Of a DNA stretch of 64,000 bases, positions 28,631 through 36,679 are shown in pieces. The notes below the pieces were generated by a model. That model was not told where the DNA came from. It saw only the letters and a program-made list of their open reading frames with translations, and searched no databases. The DNA lies in the NCBI GenBank assembly GCA_934155005.1, contig CAKPGR010000001.1:47863-111862 (forward strand), given 5' to 3'. How positions within the stretch are numbered: the stretch's first letter is position 1; each line of letters starts with the position of its first letter. The DNA comes from an uncultured Bacilli bacterium. GTDB lineage: Bacteria > Bacillota_I > Bacilli_A > RF39 > UBA660. Position numbers and translations under genes: made by a program.

Positions 28631-30385
28631 ATGTTTGGAAGAGTTTTAAAAATAGAATCAAAAGAAGTTTTTGTTGAAAATACAACAAAACAAATTCAAT
28701 CTAACTTAATAGGTTATCATGTTGTTTTTGATGGTCAAACAAGGTTGATAGGTGAAATAATTTATGTAGATGTTAATTATTTTCAAATAAGATTAATAGG
28801 TGAAATATATCAAAATAAGTTGTTACCTGGATTTAATAAATTTCCAACTATTAATTCTATCTGTCGTATTATCACAAAACCAGAATTAGAACTAATATTG
28901 GGAAATCAAGATATTCAAAATCAAGATAATTTATTAATTGGTAAATCAAGTGTTTATGATAACTTTAATGTTACAGTAAATGTAAATGATTTTTTTTCCA
29001 ATCATTTTTCTATAATTGGTAATACAGGTTCAGGAAAATCATGTGGAGTAGCTAGATTAATTCAAAATTTATTTTCAAATAATAAAAAAATGCCAGAAAA
29101 TAGTCATTTTATTATATTTGATGCATATGGTGAATATAAAAGTGCTCTTCAAAAAATTAACCAATCACAAAATATAAATATAGTTAATTATACAACATCA
29201 ACAGCTTCTATATCTGATTCTAACTTACTTACTATTCCGATTTATTTTTTAGAGGTAGATGATTTAGCAATTCTTTTGAATATAAATGATTCAAGTTTAC
29301 TACCTGTTTTAGAAAAGACACTTAGATATGTATATATTTTCAATGGAAATGATGAAATGTGTAAAAAATACAAAAATGACATTTTGGCTAAGAGTTTAAT
29401 AGAATTATTAAGTAGTGGAAGAACTTCACAACAAGTTAGAGATCAAATTATAGCTGTTTTATCAGACTATAATACTGATGAAATAAACTTGAATACAACA
29501 ATATATCAACCTGGTTATGAGAGAACATTAAAACAATGTCTAAATATAGATGCACAAGGTAAAATGCCGGCAATTGATTTAGTAATTGAGTTTTTAAAGA
29601 AATTTTCAGAATTAAATGTTGATCAAATAGAGGTTAAACCTATCAAGTATAATTTAGATGATTTATACTATGCATTAGAATTTGCTTTAATAAGTGAGGG
29701 AACTTTAAATAATAGTGTGGCATATGAAAAATTGAGTCAATTAAAAATAAGACTTCATGCTATTATTAATAGTGATCGTAAAAAATATTTTGAAACAAAT
29801 GAATTTCAAACAAAAGATGAATATATAAAAGGTTTATTTTCTATTGGAACTGGAAATGCTGCTCAAATTGTAAATGTTAATTTTAATTATATAGATGATA
29901 GATTTGCTAAATCAATGGTAAAGATTTTATGTAAACTATTATATAATTATTCCACAACTTTACAAAATCGTGGTAGTTTTCCAATTAATATTTTAATAGA
30001 AGAAGCTCATAGATATGTAAATAAAGATAGTGATATAGAAATTATTGGTTATAATATATTTGAGCGAATTGCTAAGGAAGGAAGAAAATATGGAGTTTTG
30101 CTTGGATTAATTACTCAAAGAATAAGTGAGTTATCTCCAATGATATTAAGTCAGTGTTCTAATTTTATAATTTTTAGAATTTATTATCCTGATGATATAA
30201 AGATGATAGAGTCAATGGTTCCAAATATAACTAAGGATTTAATTAATAGAGTTAAAACATTGTATCCAGGATCAGCTTTATTATTTGGTAATGCTTTCAA
30301 AATCCCATTAATTGTTAATTTAGAAATTCCAGATCCAATGCCTACAAGTACTAATGTTAATTTGGCTAACATATGGTATAAATAA
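28631..30385 (+). CDS. HerA-like (DUF87) hexameric ATPase
   Basis: 584 residues. The N-terminal beta-rich part (1-100; MFGRVLKIESKEVFVENT, FDGQTRLIGEIIYV) resembles a HAS-barrel. Walker A is GNTGSGKSCGVARLI near 137, with FDAYGEY shortly after, and Walker B is ILIEEAHRY near 455. A C-terminal SQCSNFIIFRI segment completes the DUF87/HerA layout. HerA proteins are DNA-translocating motors, in archaea paired with the NurA nuclease, and in some bacteria with defence effectors. No nuclease or defence partner is adjacent: mfd lies before it and noc after. It has its own terminator. A housekeeping DNA-translocation role is inference. Confidence 0.8.
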   Translation: MFGRVLKIESKEVFVENTTKQIQSNLIGYHVVFDGQTRLIGEIIYVDVNYFQIRLIGEIYQNKLLPGFNKFPTINSICRIITKPELELILGNQDIQNQDNLLIGKSSVYDNFNVTVNVNDFFSNHFSIIGNTGSGKSCGVARLIQNLFSNNKKMPENSHFIIFDAYGEYKSALQKINQSQNINIVNYTTSTASISDSNLLTIPIYFLEVDDLAILLNINDSSLLPVLEKTLRYVYIFNGNDEMCKKYKNDILAKSLIELLSSGRTSQQVRDQIIAVLSDYNTDEINLNTTIYQPGYERTLKQCLNIDAQGKMPAIDLVIEFLKKFSELNVDQIEVKPIKYNLDDLYYALEFALISEGTLNNSVAYEKLSQLKIRLHAIINSDRKKYFETNEFQTKDEYIKGLFSIGTGNAAQIVNVNFNYIDDRFAKSMVKILCKLLYNYSTTLQNRGSFPINILIEEAHRYVNKDSDIEIIGYNIFERIAKEGRKYGVLLGLITQRISELSPMILSQCSNFIIFRIYYPDDIKMIESMVPNITKDLINRVKTLYPGSALLFGNAFKIPLIVNLEIPDPMPTSTNVNLANIWYK

Positions 30386-30408
30386 TGCTGTTATCAGCAT
30401 TTTTTTTT
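30384..30408 (+). terminator. terminator after the HerA-like gene
   Basis: AATGCTG-TTAT-CAGCATT followed by T8. Confidence 0.85.
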
Positions 30409-30430
30409 AAACATTAACTAAATTTTAAAT

Positions 30431-30444
30431 ATTTCCCGGAAAAT
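30431..30444. promoter_or_regulatory. near-perfect Noc site upstream of noc
   Basis: ATTTCCCGGAAAAT differs from ATTTCCCGGGAAAT at one position. A half-site, ATTTCCC, follows at 30454-30460. They lie 47-76 bases before the noc ATG, suggesting autoregulation. Confidence 0.65.
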
Positions 30445-30506
30445 AATTGAAATATTTCCCAAAATGTAGTATCCTGTTACTAGTATAGAATAAAGGGGTG
30501 AGCAAT

Positions 30507-32186
30507 ATGGATGAAAATAAGGTGGTATTATTAAATATTGATGATATAATTCCAAATCGATTTCAACCTAGAATAAAATTTAATGATAAGGCTATAAATG
30601 AATTGGCTGAATCAATAAAACAACACGGGGTATTTCAACCGATTGTTGTAAGAAAAATAAGTGATAAATATGAAATAATAGCTGGTGAAAGAAGATATAA
30701 AGCTAGTATAATTGCTGGGAAATCTACTATTCCGGCTCTTATAACATCTCTTGATGACAAAAACAGTGCTGAGGTTGCTTTGTTAGAAAATATTCAAAGG
30801 CAAGATTTAACACCAATAGAAGAAGCCATTTCTTATAAAAAAATCTTAGATATGGGTTATATTAGTCAAGGTGAACTTGGTAAAAAATTAGGAAAAAATC
30901 AATCGACAGTAGCTAATAAATTACGTTTATTAAACCTAGATGATGAAGTTCAAGAGGCCTTAATGGAAAATAAAATATCTGAAAGACATGCCAGATCTCT
31001 ATTAAGATTAGATAATAAGTCACAAATATTAATGTTAAATAGAATAATAAATGAACGTTTAACAGTAAGGAAAACAGACGAAGAAATAAATAAAATGTTA
31101 AATGATCATAGTATAAATGAAAAAGGAGAAAACAAAATGAACGAAAATGAAATAAAAAATGAATTTAATATTCCAACTGCTCCAATAATTGAACCAGAAC
31201 CAACTATTAATAATATTTCCCAACCAATAGTTCAATCAGCAGAAGAACCAGAAACTTTATTTGAAGAAATACCAACTGATAATATTTCTCAATCTATAAA
31301 TCCAGGCTTTATGGATGTAGATAAAATAAAAAATGAAGCACAAGATATTGTTACATCAGTAGAACCTGTAGCACCAGCCGAAATAGATAAATTATTGAAA
31401 CCAGATGAAAGTATTAAGTCAGTTCAACCAATGTCAGAACAAATTGAAGTGCCAACTCAAATGACAGAAGAGCAACAAGGTGGTAAATTCTTTAATATGT
31501 TTAATATGAATAATAACAAAGATTCTTCCTTTGTTTCAAATGTTGAAGAACAAAAAGTTAATATGGAATTTGGAGAACCAAAAGGTGAATCCCAAAATAT
31601 TTTTGAAAATCCATTTCAAACTCAAATATCAAATAATACTGAACCAATTGAGTCTATAAATCAACCATCAATAGATAATAATGAACAAAATGTAACATTT
31701 AATAATATTTCGGAGGAACCAACTGTTTTACCAGTTGAACCAATGAATTCGGTTGATAATTTAAATCAAACGCAATCATCTGTTAGTTCTTTTAATACTA
31801 TGCCACAATTTGAAACACAACCAATTCAACCAGAAAATTTATTTGATTTTTCACAACCAGTACAACCTTTTACACTTGATGATGATGAAAATTTTGGAAA
31901 TCCACAATCAACTCAACCTTCAATAAATCCACAACCAGAAATTATTCAACCAGAAGTAACAAAATCTTATATGATGGATGATAATGTTTCGTTTGACGAG
32001 GATGGAGAAATTAAAGTAAATGTTGAAAAGAATAATGAAAGATATGTAACTGCTGATATGAAAACAGTTATAAATACTATAAGAGATTGTGCTGCAACAA
32101 TAGAAAAATTCGGATATAAAATAGAAACAGATGAAATAGATTTAGCTGATAGTTATGAGGTTACATTTAAAATAGATAAAATATAG
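30507..32186 (+). CDS. noc: Noc-like ParB-family nucleoid occlusion protein with long C-terminal extension
   Basis: 559 residues from the ATG at 30507; the GTG at 30498 is part of the GGGGTG ribosome site. Residues 1-about 205 are a ParB/Noc core: QPRIKF, the CTP-binding GERRYKAS, ENIQRQDLTPIEEA, and the helix-turn-helix LGKNQSTVANKLRLLNLDDE, then ISERHARSLLRL as in Noc. Nearby Noc-type sites support this over a second ParB. Bacillus Noc has about 283 residues. Here residues 211-500 are a low-complexity stretch rich in Gln, Pro, Glu, Asn and Ser with many QP and EP pairs. A folded-looking end (about 500-559) follows, containing YVTADMKTVINTIRDCAATIEK. No Noc-type N-terminal amphipathic membrane helix is obvious. 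Confidence 0.82.
   Translation: MDENKVVLLNIDDIIPNRFQPRIKFNDKAINELAESIKQHGVFQPIVVRKISDKYEIIAGERRYKASIIAGKSTIPALITSLDDKNSAEVALLENIQRQDLTPIEEAISYKKILDMGYISQGELGKKLGKNQSTVANKLRLLNLDDEVQEALMENKISERHARSLLRLDNKSQILMLNRIINERLTVRKTDEEINKMLNDHSINEKGENKMNENEIKNEFNIPTAPIIEPEPTINNISQPIVQSAEEPETLFEEIPTDNISQSINPGFMDVDKIKNEAQDIVTSVEPVAPAEIDKLLKPDESIKSVQPMSEQIEVPTQMTEEQQGGKFFNMFNMNNNKDSSFVSNVEEQKVNMEFGEPKGESQNIFENPFQTQISNNTEPIESINQPSIDNNEQNVTFNNISEEPTVLPVEPMNSVDNLNQTQSSVSSFNTMPQFETQPIQPENLFDFSQPVQPFTLDDDENFGNPQSTQPSINPQPEIIQPEVTKSYMMDDNVSFDEDGEIKVNVEKNNERYVTADMKTVINTIRDCAATIEKFGYKIETDEIDLADSYEVTFKIDKI
31123..31139 (+). promoter_or_regulatory. internal in-frame ribosome binding site and ATG inside noc
   Basis: AAGGAG at 31123-31128, 8 bases, then ATG at 31137-31139, which is codon 211 of noc in the same frame. 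It sits exactly where the ParB core ends and the low-complexity region begins. It could give a separate 349-residue C-terminal product. Confidence 0.5.
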
Positions 32187-32203
32187 TTTTCTATATTTTT
32201 TTT
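32178..32203 (+). terminator. terminator after noc
   Basis: AAATATAG-TTTT-CTATATTT followed by a T run; it overlaps the stop codon. Confidence 0.7.
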
Positions 32204-32215
32204 ATATATAAATGA

Positions 32216-32221
32216 TATAAT
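32216..32221 (+). promoter_or_regulatory. -10 element before the transglutaminase-like gene
   Basis: TATAAT, 24 bases before the ATG at 32245; no clear -35 element. Confidence 0.35.
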
Positions 32222-32244
32222 AACATGTAAGGAGCAATATATTT

Positions 32245-32781
32245 ATGAAGTATGAAGATATAGAAACACCAGAACAATTATATATTTATATGAAGAATAA
32301 TATTAAATATGGATTTGTGTCTAAAAAAGATAAAAAAAAGTATATAAGAAAAGAATTAAATAATGATGAATTATATGAAAAAGAATTAGTTCATCATTAT
32401 TATTTACAAAGTCCAGAAGAATTACAAACAACAAAGTGTGGTCTTTGTTATGATCAAGTAGAATATGAAAGAAAATGGTTTTTAAGTCATAATTATGAAG
32501 TTAAAACTTATTTTACATCGTATCATAATCATGTTTTTTTAATTTACAAAGAAGAAAATAATTATTGTTTTTTTGAAAGAACTTGTAAAGAAACTTCAGG
32601 TATTTATAAACGAAGAACATTAAAAGAAGTACTTAATTTGTATAAAGAACAACAAATAAAAATTAATCCTGAAATAACAAAAAATAATATTGTTTTATAT
32701 GAATACAAAAGTATTAAATATGGTTCAAGTTTTGATGAAATAAAACAAATTCAAAATAAAATGAGAAAAACTGATATTTAA
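32245..32781 (+). CDS. transglutaminase-like cysteine protein of unknown role
   Basis: 178 residues, cytoplasmic by sequence (no signal peptide). The spacing of KCGLCYDQVEYERKWFLSHN (Cys near 66-69), then YHNHVFLIYKE (His near 95) and CFFERTCKE (Glu near 108) fits the Cys-His-Asp/Glu order of the transglutaminase-like superfamily. The N-terminal 'TPEQLYIYMKNNIKYGF' also resembles that family. AAGGAG precedes the ATG by about 12 bases. It has its own terminator and stands alone between noc and the scarred accessory stretch. Neither substrate nor pathway can be named. Confidence 0.6.
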   Translation: MKYEDIETPEQLYIYMKNNIKYGFVSKKDKKKYIRKELNNDELYEKELVHHYYLQSPEELQTTKCGLCYDQVEYERKWFLSHNYEVKTYFTSYHNHVFLIYKEENNYCFFERTCKETSGIYKRRTLKEVLNLYKEQQIKINPEITKNNIVLYEYKSIKYGSSFDEIKQIQNKMRKTDI

Positions 32782-32796
32782 CTATCAGTTTTTTAA
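32767..32796 (+). terminator. terminator after the transglutaminase-like gene
   Basis: A 10-bp stem AAAACTGATA/TATCAGTTTT overlapping the stop codon, with T-rich tail. Confidence 0.8.
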
Positions 32797-32825
32797 TTTA
32801 AATATTATACACCTTTATTAATATT

Positions 32826-33205
32826 TTAAAAATCAATATTATTATCATTTATAATTTCTGTTTTTAATTGTAAATCCATTGAATTTGTTTTATTTCATAA
32901 ATACCAAATTTTTAATATTTATATTTCTTCCATCAATAGTACCGAAATATTCATTAATACTTGGTATTATTCTATTTGATTCTAGTAGAGTAATTTCTTA
33001 AACTGTAGTTTCTAGAAGACTTACAAAAAATAGTACATTATATAAAACCTGAGCAGTTGTTCTAGGTTCTTCCTAAGAAACTTGTTTTCCTTTTTTTCTC
33101 TTTGTACCTAGTAGGTCCTTGAATACATCGATATTCAATATTTTTATTATATTCTTCTATTTTTTTAATAATTTTATCATAACTAGGATTATAATTATTG
33201 TCCAT
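32826..33205 (-). pseudogene. decayed gene of unknown family
   Basis: On the minus strand an ATG at 33205 follows a strong GAAAGGAG ribosome site and opens 47 codons (MDNNYNPSYDKIIKKIEEYN, then YRCIQGPTRYKEKKRK) before a TAG. A one-base shift at that point continues in another frame (EPRTTAQVLYNVLFFVSLLE, then NRIIPSINEYFGTIDGRN) interrupted by two further stops. The good ribosome site followed by broken frames marks a former gene. The product is not recognised. Confidence 0.5.
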
Positions 33206-33774
33206 ATTTTTCTCCTTTCAACTTAATATTAAGTAAATTTAAATAATTAAATTATAAAAAGTCTTTTGTAAGTTAATTATATTTAATCTTTTAACAAAAT
33301 ATGCTATGTTGATAGAAAATTAAAAGTTTCTAAGCTTGTAAAAAAACTTAAAAGAGAAAATTTATGAAATTTAATATAAAAAAGAAAGATATATTATTAT
33401 ATTAGAAAAAGAGTTATTTATGTTATACTATTATTGTAAGAATTATTTAAAATTGGAAATATTTTTAAATCATAGTATAAAATTTAACGTAATTTTATAA
33501 TGAAATAGATGATAATTAATTTGGTCGTAATACTTATTTATTCTTGTCTTATTACTTACTAAAATTAGATTATGATTAACTAATAGTGAAAATTTAATAA
33601 TAAGATAATTGATGAAATTAAGATAATATATGAATAGATAAAAATATTTTTATTAAGTAATTTTGTTACAGAAATCCGTATCTATTCATGTATAAAAAAA
33701 TGGAGTTAAAATTATAATGATAAAAATATGTTAGCTATAATTAAAAAGTTTTTTATAAATAGAAGTAGAAAGAT
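33206..33774. other. gene-free stretch
   Basis: About 570 bases with no open frame, hairpin terminator or recognisable RNA on either strand. Base composition is as AT-rich as the surroundings. It probably consists of decayed sequence next to the pseudogene. Confidence 0.5.
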
Positions 33775-33783
33775 GTGATTAGT

Positions 33784-34584
33784 TTGAAAAAAATGATAGT
33801 CTTAGATTTGGATGGGACTTTATTAAATTGTGAAAGAAAAGTCTCGGAAAAAAGTAAAAATTATTTAAAAAAATTAAAAGATATGGGATATATTATTGTA
33901 ATAGCTACAGGAAGAATATATGAATCCATAAATTATGTAATTGATGGATTTGATTGTGTAAACTATGTAATAACTGATACGGGTGCATCTTGTTATGATA
34001 CTAGTAATGGACATACTATTTTTAATAATCCAATAAAAATAGAAACAACTGAAAAATTTAAAAAATTATACAATGATAATTGTATGTTTATTGATGTTTG
34101 CGATAAATATACAATATATAAATACTCAGATATAGATGAAGATTACTATTTTATAGATACCACAAAAGATTGGGATTACATTTTTAATAATTGTAAAGAA
34201 ATATCTCATATTTCAGTAAGTATGAAAACAAATGAACAGGTAATCGAATTATATAATAACCTAAAAGAAGATATTCCTGAATTAGATATTAATATTATGC
34301 AAGATTCTTTTGATGATAGAAAGTGGATTGAAACAATAAGAAAAGGGTGCACTAAATACAAAGCTATAGCAGAATTAGCAAATTATCTAAATATTAACAA
34401 TGATGAAATCATAGCTTTTGGTGATGGACTTAATGACATTGATATGCTTAAAAAATGTGGAACAGGTGTTGCTCTTGCCAATGCATTACCAGTAGTTAAA
34501 GAAAATGCAAATTTTGTAACTAACTATGATCATAATCATGATGGGGTAATAGAGTTTTTGAGGGGGTATTTAAATGTTGAGTAA
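33784..34584 (+). CDS. HAD-superfamily (Cof-type) phosphatase
   Basis: About 266 residues. Motif I is VLDLDGTLLN (nucleophile and acid Asp), motif II is ATGR, the lysine lies in the CTKYKAIAELA stretch, and motif IV is GDGLNDIDML, a complete HAD catalytic set of the Cof/YidA subfamily with a large C2 cap. These act on sugar phosphates or flavin/pyridoxal nucleotides; the substrate is unknown. The start is uncertain: TTG at 33784 follows a GTGATT site, with GTG (33775) and ATG (33793) as alternatives. Its end overlaps the next gene by 11 bases, suggesting a transporter-phosphatase pair. Confidence 0.85.
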   Translation: MKKMIVLDLDGTLLNCERKVSEKSKNYLKKLKDMGYIIVIATGRIYESINYVIDGFDCVNYVITDTGASCYDTSNGHTIFNNPIKIETTEKFKKLYNDNCMFIDVCDKYTIYKYSDIDEDYYFIDTTKDWDYIFNNCKEISHISVSMKTNEQVIELYNNLKEDIPELDINIMQDSFDDRKWIETIRKGCTKYKAIAELANYLNINNDEIIAFGDGLNDIDMLKKCGTGVALANALPVVKENANFVTNYDHNHDGVIEFLRGYLNVE

Positions 34585-35773
34585 AAATTATAAGATCTTA
34601 TTTTCATTAAGATTATTAAAAAGTATATTAAATAATTTTGTAGATGTGTTTTTAGTACTATATTTTATTAATGTTTCTAATAATAATATATTACCACTTG
34701 GAATATATAAATTAGTCACTATAGTAACTATATGGTTAGTAATATTCTTATCAAGAAATTATTGTAAATCAAAAAACAGAGTTTGGCTAATGAGAATAGG
34801 TATCGTGATGTATTTTATTTATTTTTTAGCTATTATATTATTAAAAGAACAAGTTGTTAATTATATTTATTTAATAGGATTGTTATATGGATTAGAAGAA
34901 GGGTTTTATTATTCTGTATATAATACAATAGAATCTGATGGTATAGAAAATAAAGATAGAGAAAAGTATTTAGGAACTTACAATGGTTGGAAAAATATTG
35001 TATCTATTATATTTCCTTTATTTTTTGGAGGTTTAATCGAAAAATCTGGATTTATCAATACAATCATAATTGTATTGATAATTGTTATATTACAAATAGT
35101 TTTATCAATAACTCTAAAAGATAATAATATTCCAAAAGGTAATAAAACTAATTTAAAAGAATTTAAGTGTATCATGAAAGAACATCCAGAATTAAGAAGT
35201 ATTATTGGAAACAAGATTTGTTCAGGCCTAAATTCAGAAGGAGCATTATCATATGTTATAACAATATATATAATTAAAGTTTTTTCTGAAAGCATAAGTT
35301 TAGGTATATTTACTTCAATATTTAGTGTTATTTCTATAATAATAGGATTTTTATTTGTAAAAATAATTAAACCTAAATATTATATAAAATTATTAGTTGC
35401 AACATTACCAATTACAATAATATTACTATGTATTATGTTATTAAATTGTAATTTTGTAACCGTAGTTTTGTATAATTTATTTCAAACTATTTCAAAATTA
35501 TTATCTGATTTAATTACAGAAAGAAATGTATTTAATTTTTCTAATTTTGAAATAATAAAAAAAGAATATAAAGTTGAATATTTTTTAACATTAGAAACAT
35601 CTTTATTTATAGGCAGATTTATAAGTAATGTTTTATTTATACTAATGGCATTTTTAAATGCAAATTTTATTATGGCAATCTTTGTTGGATTTGTTATACT
35701 TCAAGCAATAAGTGTAATTAAATTACAGTCAGATATGGAAAATACAATGAAATTAGTTAAACATATTATATAA
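34574..35773 (+). CDS. MFS-type transporter
   Basis: 399 residues with about 11-12 hydrophobic segments and a central charged loop (about 185-210, KDNNIPKGNKTNLKEFKCIM) dividing two halves, as in the major facilitator superfamily. LYGLEEGFYYSVYNTIESDG is the kind of loop-2/TM4 region seen in MFS exporters. The substrate cannot be read from sequence. It is translationally coupled to the HAD phosphatase upstream. Followed by a weak hairpin whose T-run merges into a uvrB fragment. Confidence 0.7.
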   Translation: MLSKNYKILFSLRLLKSILNNFVDVFLVLYFINVSNNNILPLGIYKLVTIVTIWLVIFLSRNYCKSKNRVWLMRIGIVMYFIYFLAIILLKEQVVNYIYLIGLLYGLEEGFYYSVYNTIESDGIENKDREKYLGTYNGWKNIVSIIFPLFFGGLIEKSGFINTIIIVLIIVILQIVLSITLKDNNIPKGNKTNLKEFKCIMKEHPELRSIIGNKICSGLNSEGALSYVITIYIIKVFSESISLGIFTSIFSVISIIIGFLFVKIIKPKYYIKLLVATLPITIILLCIMLLNCNFVTVVLYNLFQTISKLLSDLITERNVFNFSNFEIIKKEYKVEYFLTLETSLFIGRFISNVLFILMAFLNANFIMAIFVGFVILQAISVIKLQSDMENTMKLVKHII

Positions 35774-35783
35774 TTAGGATTAT

Positions 35784-35807
35784 AGGGGGTACCTTACTTC
35801 CTTGTTT
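35784..35807 (+). terminator. weak terminator after the MFS gene
   Basis: GGGGGT-ACCTT-ACTTCC pairs with G-T wobbles, followed by TTGTTTT, which is also the first part of the uvrB fragment. Confidence 0.4.
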
Positions 35808-35879
35808 TAGCTCATAATAAGACACTTGCTGGACAACTTTATTCAGAACTTAAAGAGTTGTTTCCAAATAACCACGTAT
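35801..35879 (+). pseudogene. 79-bp fragment of a second uvrB copy
   Basis: Positions 35801-35879 match 36851-36929 inside intact uvrB with only 3 differences. Two are silent third-base changes (ACG to ACA, GCG to GCT) and one is Ala to Ser. Similarity breaks at both ends, with a decayed tail possible to about 35895. It is out of context and cannot be expressed as protein. Confidence 0.88.
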
Positions 35880-35951
35880 CTTATTTGTATCTTAGTGAAA
35901 TATGTATTAGCGTATGTTTAATAATTATAATGGTTAGGAGTAATAAAATTT

Positions 35952-36332
35952 ATGAATAAAATAACTAAAAATAATTTAAACAACTTTATGAATTCTTATC
36001 ATTTCTTTCATGATAGTTACATAAAGGATATTAACTACAATTTAGATAAGAATAAAATAGATATTTTAATATATGTTTTTTGGTCTTTTAAACCAATACT
36101 AAAAGAAGATAATTTAATTGAAACAAATAGAACAAAGATGAAAATGATTTTTACTGGTATTAAAGAATATAGAGATGATGATAGATTTAGTGATTATATT
36201 GAAGAAGCAATTATAAAATATGTTAAAATTAATGGTAAAGAATATATATTATTTACTAGTGACGAAATAGAACCTTCTTTTTATGTAATTTGTGATAACA
36301 TTGAATATGAGGAAAAAAAAGAAAGTTGGTAG
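35952..36332 (+). CDS. small protein of unknown function (126 aa)
   Basis: Not recognised with confidence. The 126 residues are acidic and Tyr/Ile-rich without membrane segments. The [20 protein letters not shown] opening, followed by alternating short strands ([10 protein letters not shown]), is reminiscent of small orphan or immunity-type proteins, but no family can be assigned. TAGGAG lies about 11 bases before the ATG. It lies between the uvrB fragment and intact uvrB, so it came in with, or was trapped by, the rearrangement. Confidence 0.55.
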   Translation: MNKITKNNLNNFMNSYHFFHDSYIKDINYNLDKNKIDILIYVFWSFKPILKEDNLIETNRTKMKMIFTGIKEYRDDDRFSDYIEEAIIKYVKINGKEYILFTSDEIEPSFYVICDNIEYEEKKESW

Positions 36333-36561
36333 TGTTTGTAATATAAATAAATCTAATTTTATAGAGCTAATTTAAAATTAATTAGAAAATATATTTATGG
36401 TACAATAAACTGTTTTAATTTTTAGAATAGAAATAATAATATAAATGGAAGTTAATATGACTTCCTTGTTTTATTGCAAATTAAGTGTTAAAATAAGTTA
36501 TTGGAAAACAACTAGTATTATCCAGTTTTATTTAGTGTTATTTAATAAATTTGTGGCCGAC
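36333..36561. other. gene-free stretch before uvrB
   Basis: Holds only a terminator-like hairpin (see 36447) and no open frame. With the following inverted repeat it makes a 347-bp gap before the uvrB ATG. Confidence 0.5.
36447..36472 (+). terminator. terminator-like hairpin
   Basis: GGAAGT-TAATAT-GACTTCC followed by TTGTTTT. It shares the 14-mer ACTTCCTTGTTTTA with the hairpin at 35784. Confidence 0.5.
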
Positions 36562-36643
36562 ATTCGTGTCCTATGCGTATTCACCAAAAATTAGACTTTT
36601 TTAAGTAGTGTTAGACACGAATTTTTGATAAGAGGACACGAAT
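36562..36643. repeat. imperfect inverted repeat with GACACGAAT units upstream of uvrB
   Basis: ATTCGTGTCC at 36562-36571 is the reverse complement of GGACACGAAT at 36634-36643. A third unit, AGACACGAAT, is at 36613-36622. CAAAAATT (36585-36592) and AATTTTTG (36620-36627) also pair, giving arms of about 30 bases. The region is less AT-rich than its surroundings. Confidence 0.65.
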
Positions 36644-36679
36644 TTCCTGGTTGATATGAATCATAATAAGGAGGTCATT

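Noticed and set aside
36656..36679. ATG at 36656 as uvrB start
   Set aside because: No ribosome site ahead, and the sequence between contains the AAGGAGG used by the ATG at 36680.
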